NCBI GenBank assembly: GCA_019055375.1
Contig: JAHQIW010000371.1
Location: 1-64,000 of the forward strand
Origin: Parelaphostrongylus tenuis
Taxonomy: Eukaryota > Nematoda > Chromadorea > Rhabditida > Metastrongylidae
DNA length: 64,000 nucleotides
Direction: 5' to 3'
A program made the position numbers and the translations under genes. A model generated the notes under the pieces. That model ran no database searches. It was given only the letters and a program-made list of their open reading frames with translations, and was not told the origin of the DNA. Below are positions 58,165 to 64,000 of this stretch, piece by piece (position 1 is the stretch's first letter; each line of letters starts with the position of its first letter).

Positions 58165-60361
58165 TCAAAAATTCTGGAACCTATCGAAAATGTAACGACA
58201 TGTCCTCAGAGCTAGTCGAGTGCAATGTTTAGAATCAGCGGCTAAGCGCTCGGTGGTCGAGAAGTAAGATTCAAGTGAACGTCCACTAACCAAGATGTCC
58301 GTAGCGCTTGGGAAATTAGAAATAGACTGATATAGATTTGAATATCGCTGTTTTTGCACATTCATGAAGTAGAGAGAGTAAAACCGTAATCGTTCACCGT
58401 CCGAACAGGTGCTGTTGCTATGTCCATCATCTAGCGGATTATCCTCAAGATCAGTCACGGCGCATCCGGATGAAGTTGTCGGCGCATATTGAACTGTATA
58501 CCGGAATATATGAAGTTCAAATATCGTAAAAACACATAATGCTATGAGCGCATTCGAAATTTATTACTAATACATTGCTCGCGCTTTTTACAGCGCATTA
58601 ATGGAAAAAGCTGAAGAAGCACTGAGGAAGAATAACTATGAAGGCCAACTATGGCTTTCCTAAAGTGTCTACACACTGCTGCTTTCCATTGCACCACACT
58701 TTGGAAGTTTTAACAAGTAGTTTCAAGAGGAGAATTTTGCCAACTCTTAGCAGATCCACGTAATGTTCTCAAAAAAGCTTTCTCCATGTGAAAATTCTCA
58801 AAAAATCATTTGACATGAATCCGTTCTGATATAAAGAGAAATACGAATAAAGTGGGACGCATGTGAATGCTCAGTCTTTTGTTTGAAGTGCACGGGTAAA
58901 TTCATTTGTAACGTGTTCGGAATGCAGTCGAATTAGACTTTCACGCGTTACTAATTACTCGATATCGTTGTTCAAGCTCCACTGAAATCGTGATGGCCAA
59001 CCAAATTGAATTATAACGTGACATCCCCTACGAGGACATCTTCTTACTTGGCAACTATCATCGATGAAAACAAGATTCGGGGTGTTCATAAGCGCCGAAT
59101 TGCTTTAACAACACCACTTCAGTCTCTGCAAAGGTTTTTTTTTAGTGTTAAGAAAGAATACACGCTATTCTTGAAACCGAAGACTGCTCAGTTAAGAGCA
59201 ATCAATCTCTGCTATTTGACTCTACTTCTTATAAAAATGCGAAAAAAACTCACAATATACTTTCAGCTTCTTCAAGTTCATTGCATGCCACTTCATCACT
59301 TTTGAATTATAAAACAGCGGTTTTTCCAAAGTCACACTAAATGTTCAATCATTCGGATTGACTCTAACCACCTTTCCTTACGTTTAATCTCATAACTAAG
59401 CCATTTTTCGCCAATGATTTTGATACTTGATCTTTTATCGACTTTCAAAGAGCTTTTGACACTTTAACAATTGCATCTTCTCACACATGTAGTGTAGTTC
59501 GCTCAGCTCAATTAGAGTGGCAATGAGGGCACCGAATTGGTGTACGCGAAGCTTTCGTCACGTTTTGAATATACTGGATCTTTGTATGCATATTGCCTTG
59601 CACTTTTAAACAGTGTGTTCCACAAAGGTTTTCCGATTTTTGGCTTTTTCATTTATAACCTTCTTCATAGAATCTTTTGTACAAGGTTCTCTATCAATGA
59701 ACAGCTGCTAATTCAAGGATTCCATGTTCATCACTGCTAAGCTTTCAATGCGCTTCTAGTTGCGGACTAGGTTTTCCAGGTTCACAGGAGAATTATGAGG
59801 AGATGCGATCGTTCATTGGCACAATACTTTGCATGCTTCAGTTGCAGACGGGGACGTTATGTTGTTTGATTTCACTTCCGAATCGACCAATTCCTAGCGA
59901 GAATGCGTGTATCAAAAAAGAAACCAACCTGTTTGGCTGCGAAAATTCTATTCCAAAGTCTAGAATTAGATGAACAACACACTGTATGAATAAGCAGACA
60001 TAGGCCAAAGTTCTGTCGGTCTGCCTAGCCCGAATGTTTCCCATTTCACCGCTATCGATCACTGAACTCCTAGATGAGCGAGAATTGAATTGCAACCTCA
60101 TGTGATACTTTTATTACTGAGTTTTTCCCATATTCTACAAAAATTTTTCATATATACTATAGACCTGATTGCTACTTATTACATTTACTCTCAGTCCTAT
60201 TCATTAGCACAGAAAAACCAGCGAGAAAATTCTCATAGATTATTATCCATCTACAATAGTGTGTCGTTCACCGAGAATCACTCTGTTTGCTACGTCCAAT
60301 TGCTTGCTCACCTTTACGAGGATAATCAACGCGTCAGCTTTACTCTCCTTCTCTTCGAATG
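58165..60361 (-). CDS. C-terminal part of an unidentified protein (four exons)
   Basis: The last exon, 58493-58165, is well supported. It has acceptor GTATACAG, 108 codons including RLRFYSLYFMNVQKQRYSN and the end RYIFDRFQNF, a TGA stop, and AATAAA 70 nt further on. Upstream coding pieces that join in phase are 59551-59461 (HQFGALIATLIELSELHYMC), 60020-59925 (LAYVCLFIQCVVHLILDFGI) and 60361-60312 (FEEKESKADALIILVK). The exon limits at 60020 and 59551 use weak acceptors and could shift. The product is helical and not recognised. The N terminus was not found. Confidence 0.55.
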
Positions 60362-60714
60362 CTGAGTGTCTCGTCTATTTCTTTATCAAATTAAAAATTA
60401 ATGTACTGCAGAATTTTCGTGGAAATCTGTTCTGTAGGTTAAAAGTTTCTTTAAATTTATCGAGCAATTTTGTGTAGCTACCAGTCATTAATATAGTCGC
60501 CACAGTGCGAACCACGAATGGTGTGAACAAACATATCTCAGCGAAGTTTACTAACACATTCTAAAGCACAGCCGTCTTTACGTAGCTGGCAAGAAATCAC
60601 CCAGTCGTGCCATCAGCATGAAACTTTAATGCGCATCAAAATCACGAGCCATTTTCTTGAGATCAGATCGTCATTCTATTTTCGTTTCGACTGTTTCTTG
60701 ATAACCTACTCAAA

Positions 60715-60870
60715 TCTCAATATGCTTTATAGTTTTTTTGAGCCGTACATGAGGTCTGGTATGTACAGTTTTACAATACAATACGCATGTTTCTCCCCTC
60801 CAGCCTTGTCAGTTACACGGTGCTTTTTTGTCCACTCAGTTCCTCGGAGACCTACCCCTTGAATTCTTTT
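60715..60870 (-). mobile_element. Fragment of the retrozyme-like element
   Basis: TTTTTGAGCCGTACATGAGG and CCAGCCTTGTCAGTTACACG followed by GTGCTTTTTTG match the 15.5 kb copy. The hammerhead core is degenerate. Confidence 0.4.
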
Positions 60871-60941
60871 TATCTGACCGCCTTTAGCGGTGGTGAGATG
60901 TTATAATGTACCTTGTGATGAAGAGCGATGTGCAAAAACTT

Positions 60942-61022
60942 TCGCGTCAGTTGGGTTTCGAACCCACCACTTCACCTTGTTCGGGGACAAGTGCTGAACC
61001 ATTGCACTACTAACGCCCGTTT
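60942..61022 (-). other. tRNA-like sequence (not a confident tRNA gene)
   Basis: On the minus strand, GCGTTAG at the 5' end pairs fully with CTGACGC at the 3' end (7-bp acceptor stem). GGGTTCGAAACCC forms most of a T arm, and CTTGT/ACAAG forms a five-bp anticodon stem. The anticodon loop has six bases in place of seven, so I regard it as a pseudo-tRNA or SINE head. Confidence 0.4.
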
Positions 61023-61049
61023 ATGGCACCACACTTCTAATCAGTACCT

Positions 61050-61400
61050 CGGAGATCTACCCCTTAGATAAAGGAGTCGACGACGAACGCACGCATCGTT
61101 TAGTGAACACTGCCCGTCTGGTGATTTTATAAGTTATTTCAAGACTACCAACCAAGAGTAATCGAGTGTACATCACTGCTCGTTCAGTGATTTTATCATT
61201 AAAAGGCGAAAGTAAAACGTTCGTCGCCGACTCCTCTATGTAAGGGGTAGATCCGCGTGAGACTGACTGAACGAAAGCGCAATGTGCAACTGACGAGACT
61301 TGAAGGACGAAGCACGTGCATTGTACTGTATAAGTGGCCATAATAAAACTCATGCATGGCTCAGAAATAACTATAAGGCGCCGTTCTATTGTTCCGTTTG
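61050..61400 (+). mobile_element. Retrozyme-like element unit
   Basis: This is a longer copy in plus orientation. It contains the hammerhead relative at 61284-61326 and the standard downstream flank ACTCATGCATGGCTCAGAAA. Confidence 0.5.
61284..61326 (+). ncRNA. Degenerate hammerhead motif with compensated stem I
   Basis: Core CUGACGA and GAA are kept. Stem I is GUGCAA/UUGUAC, a fully different but complementary sequence from the other copies. Stem II has an A-A mismatch, and the A-U pair next to the core is replaced by G-C, so activity is doubtful. Confidence 0.4.
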
Positions 61401-62232
61401 CAATTTGGAAAAGGAACTCAATAAACTTTCGAAGGTGCAAAATTGAAGGACTGTGTGTAGCCCAATCTGTGCATGCGCGATGTGAAAAGTACAGACATTT
61501 TGGACACTGATGTGTCTGTAAGGTCACAAAGTGTTGACTGGATATTTTTAGATGTCCCATTATTACATTTTACTGCTCAAGTCCCGGCACTTTCAATACT
61601 TTTTCTTTTTACGTCGACGACCGCCACAGTATCTAATTGAATAGCTGCCAATTTATTATACTCTGAGGAAAGCGTTTCGTGTGCTAAACAAGGAATAAGA
61701 AGTAAAATGATTTCTGTAGTGATTACGGTCTCGCGGATCTCCAAGCTAAAGAACATAATCTCTTTTAGAAATCTTTGAGGCTCTTAACTACCTTGCTTCA
61801 GCGATCTTCTAATTACCAACATGAGCACCATAAGATTATAGTTCTGTCGAGGTGGAGTAACTAAACTCATACCGAAAGCTAGTATAAACTTGTACTTTTC
61901 TCGGTTAATTCCAATTCTTAATAGTTTTCAGCCAATTGATAAAGCTTACTATAAGTTGAACAACGTGTTCGAAGTGAAATGCTTGTTTATTCCTAGCACG
62001 TTTGTTTTCATATCGCCAAATGAGTAGCGTCTGTTTGCTGCGATTCACTTTGTTTATTTTTCAAGTGTCACCATAATACACTATTTTCAAACTGAATTTC
62101 GCTCAAGATTATCCTTAAATTGGAATTCAGCAAATAGAGGAGATATGTAGCTTCGTTTGACAATCATTTTGTCATTTCCAAAATCCAAAAAAAAAAAGAA
62201 TTGTTGTAACAATTTTTTTCAATCTTCTTTAG

Positions 62233-62381
62233 AACGTGAATTACCGTATGAACCACCTTTTCCTGAAAACGCATTTGAGTGGTGGGCTATCACAACCTTT
62301 TCAGCAGGTTATCCAGCTCATTATTTGATTGTTCGACATTTCAAGCTAACCAAAGATCTTCGACCAATTTGTTTTTTATAA
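62233..62381 (+). CDS. Terminal exon of an unidentified plus-strand gene
   Basis: A T-rich stretch ending CTTCTTTAG precedes an exon coding for 48 residues and a TAA stop, with AATAAA 155 nt downstream at 62536. The peptide (RELPYEPPFPENAFEWW, then HYLIVRHFKLTKDLRPICFL) is rich in aromatic residues and strongly protein-like. It enters at phase 1. Earlier exons were not located between 60.4 and 62.2 kb. The family is not recognised. Confidence 0.5.
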
Positions 62382-62535
62382 ATCACGAGAGTTTATGCGA
62401 ATTTTAGAGTAGAAAAAGGTAAGAGACTGAGTGAGTGAAAAATTCCTCGATTTTCTTTTGAGGACTCATTGTAAACGCCAATGCGCTCTTATTCCTGTAA
62501 CTTAAAGATTTATGTACAATGGCTATTTTGCGCAT

Positions 62536-62541
62536 AATAAA
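62536..62541 (+). promoter_or_regulatory. Polyadenylation signal AATAAA
   Basis: AATAAA lies 155 nt downstream of the TAA at 62381 and is the likely 3' end signal of that gene. Confidence 0.4.
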
Positions 62542-62759
62542 TGTAGGCGATATTTGAATGAAAATTCTTATTTTTTCCTAAACCATACGCTAGGTCCTAT
62601 GATATGATTTATTTAAACAGCCGATATTTGAGCAATTTCGCCTTGTTCAGAGCCTAGAAATATCAGGTGACCGTACACAGATCACATAGACTCGTAATTT
62701 ACCTTCCGTATCGAGGTAACTGTCCCACATACTATTTCCTCCTGCTTCTTTAGAAGAAA

Positions 62760-62905
62760 GATATGATGCCCAGCGAATCCCTAGAGCGAGGAGGACTCGC
62801 TGGGCTACTTCTGCACGCGATAGGGAAAAACGGGAGAGTTGCTGTTATCCGCTCGAGTCACCCGACGATCAACGGGACGACAGGTGACACAGGTGATGTT
62901 ATGAG
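62760..62905. repeat. Dispersed repeat shared with 20110-20245 and 26690-26860
   Basis: CTAGAGCGAGGAGGACTCGC, GCACGCGATAGGGAAAAAC and GTCACCCGACGATCAACGG recur in diverged form at 20110-20245 and, reversed, in the array at 26690-26860. Confidence 0.5.
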
Positions 62906-62909
62906 GCAT

Positions 62910-64000
62910 TCCTCCCTGCGGTTCATGCTTGCATCATTGGTGGATTTCCCCAAAACACTTTTAAAATCCTACGCGCTGATGTTCCACGTTTCCTGAGTGA
63001 CGGTGACTTTCACTTCAAAATATTCTCCGTTATGCGGCTATTTCCTGTCTGGATCCAGTGCGGCACTTGGTCTAGAATGATCCTTACAGCCTAGGTGTTC
63101 CCTAATGCGGACACTATTTGGCCTAACTGTTTCGCCAGTGTGCCTTTAGTCTCACTTATTACATGAGATTGGGTTAACTATACCTATGCTCATACATTAT
63201 TTCACCTATCGTTAAGGCACATTTCGCATTCTTGGGTTTATAGGGACGGTCTAATAAACGGTTGCGAAGTAGTTGCTTTTTAGAGCACTGTGTAGTATTT
63301 CAAAAATTGTTACTGATTTCTCTCAACCTGCTCTTTAAATAACGTTTCATAGCTATACCGATTCAGTCTGAAAAGAAATGGAGGATAAGAAGAACTCTGC
63401 TTCCGTTGAATTTGTTTGTAGGCGTGTCATTTTTTCTGATTCTATGCGAGGAGCTACAATTTCGTAGGCATCAGAAATGACAATACCACGAACCAGTATG
63501 ACAAATCCTACTCTCTGCTCTCTTACAGTACACACAACGGGATATTTTTGTTACCTAGATTACGGTACCACTTCGCATTGTAGATGTTATCGCATAGGTT
63601 GATTTAGACCTTCACGAAAGGGAGTCATCTATCCTCTCGTATTTTACGAGTGAATTTCATGCACTCTGAATGTTCGTTTAGTAATCTAAAACATCTAACT
63701 GAATTCTCTTGAATGGAGGAGGTAACCAAACAATCATCTTATCTATCTTATCTTATCTAATAATCTATATATCAGCAGTAAAGTAGTGACCAAAGAATAT
63801 ATTCTCAGGTTTGTACTTTAAACGTAAAGGCAATAGCCAGACCGTGTGTCAGGGTGACCCCATTGGCAACCCTCTCACTTGCGCCAAATAGTTCTTGGAA
63901 CATCCGAAGATTGAGCAGTTTAGACACTCTTTCAGAAGAACCTTGAGCAGCTGTATCGACAAGTCATACATGTTTATCGCTCTTCGGTGTTGCATAAAAA
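62910..64000. other. No feature recognised
   Basis: Only short open frames without support up to the window end. Confidence 0.35.

Noticed and set aside
60942..61022. Functional tRNA gene
   Set aside because: The acceptor stem and T arm look good, but the anticodon loop has six bases and similar heads occur in the SINEs of this window.
1..64000. CRISPR arrays, prokaryotic operons, rRNA genes, telomeric repeats
   Set aside because: None is present; the gene structure is clearly spliced eukaryotic.

Overview
This window looks like nuclear DNA of a nematode, most likely a clade V (strongylid or hookworm-like) worm. That assignment is inference. Genes are split into many short exons with GT..AG introns, T-rich 3' splice sites ending in CAG or TAG, and splice acceptors a few bases upstream of start codons, as expected for spliced-leader trans-splicing. 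Nothing looks prokaryotic. Most of the window is introns and repeats.

I could join two genes from start to stop with every splice phase agreeing. One is a Rabex-5 (RABGEF1) orthologue on the minus strand, 14 exons, 21731 to 10958, 503 residues: an A20 zinc finger, helical bundle, VPS9 domain and C-terminal coiled coil, a Rab5 activator of early endosomes. The other is a bestrophin anion channel on the plus strand, 14 exons, 45340 to 56754, 564 residues. Two smaller genes also close: a Sel1-repeat protein on the minus strand (5 exons, 35470 to 31207, 269 residues) and a 71-residue putative secreted peptide on the plus strand (3 exons, 41350 to 41946). Two broken relatives of the peptide lie at 6.5-9.0 kb in a tandemly duplicated block. 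C-terminal parts of three unidentified genes are at 28858-29867 (-), 58165-60361 (-) and 62233-62381 (+).

The repeats are the most interesting part. A roughly 300-bp element recurs at about 5.1-5.7, 15.5, 19.3-19.7, 25.2-26.1, 43.2, 51.95-52.3, 55.8, 60.7 and 61.1-61.4 kb. It carries sequences that fit the type I hammerhead ribozyme core: CUGANGA, a covarying stem II, GAA, a palindromic stem III, and a closed stem I. Some copies have direct repeats about 300 bp apart, the layout of retrozymes (small circular-RNA retroelements). A second, shorter hammerhead family with the two-base-pair stem III known from Penelope-like elements is at 7.9, 15.7, 23-24, 45.7 and 62.6 kb.

Alongside these are three tRNA-derived SINE families, one with a TTTATCC-repeat tail and one copy with a clear target-site duplication. 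There are also foldback elements at 20.6-21.3 and 36.0-36.9 kb with a relative at 38.1-38.5 kb, a three-unit array of about 545 bp at 26.6-28.4 kb, a 490-bp polypyrimidine tract at 2.9-3.4 kb, and several TA microsatellites.

The genes show no operon-like cooperation. They are unrelated housekeeping, channel and secreted-peptide genes in repeat-rich DNA. The last 3 kb and the intervals between genes hold mostly decayed repeats.
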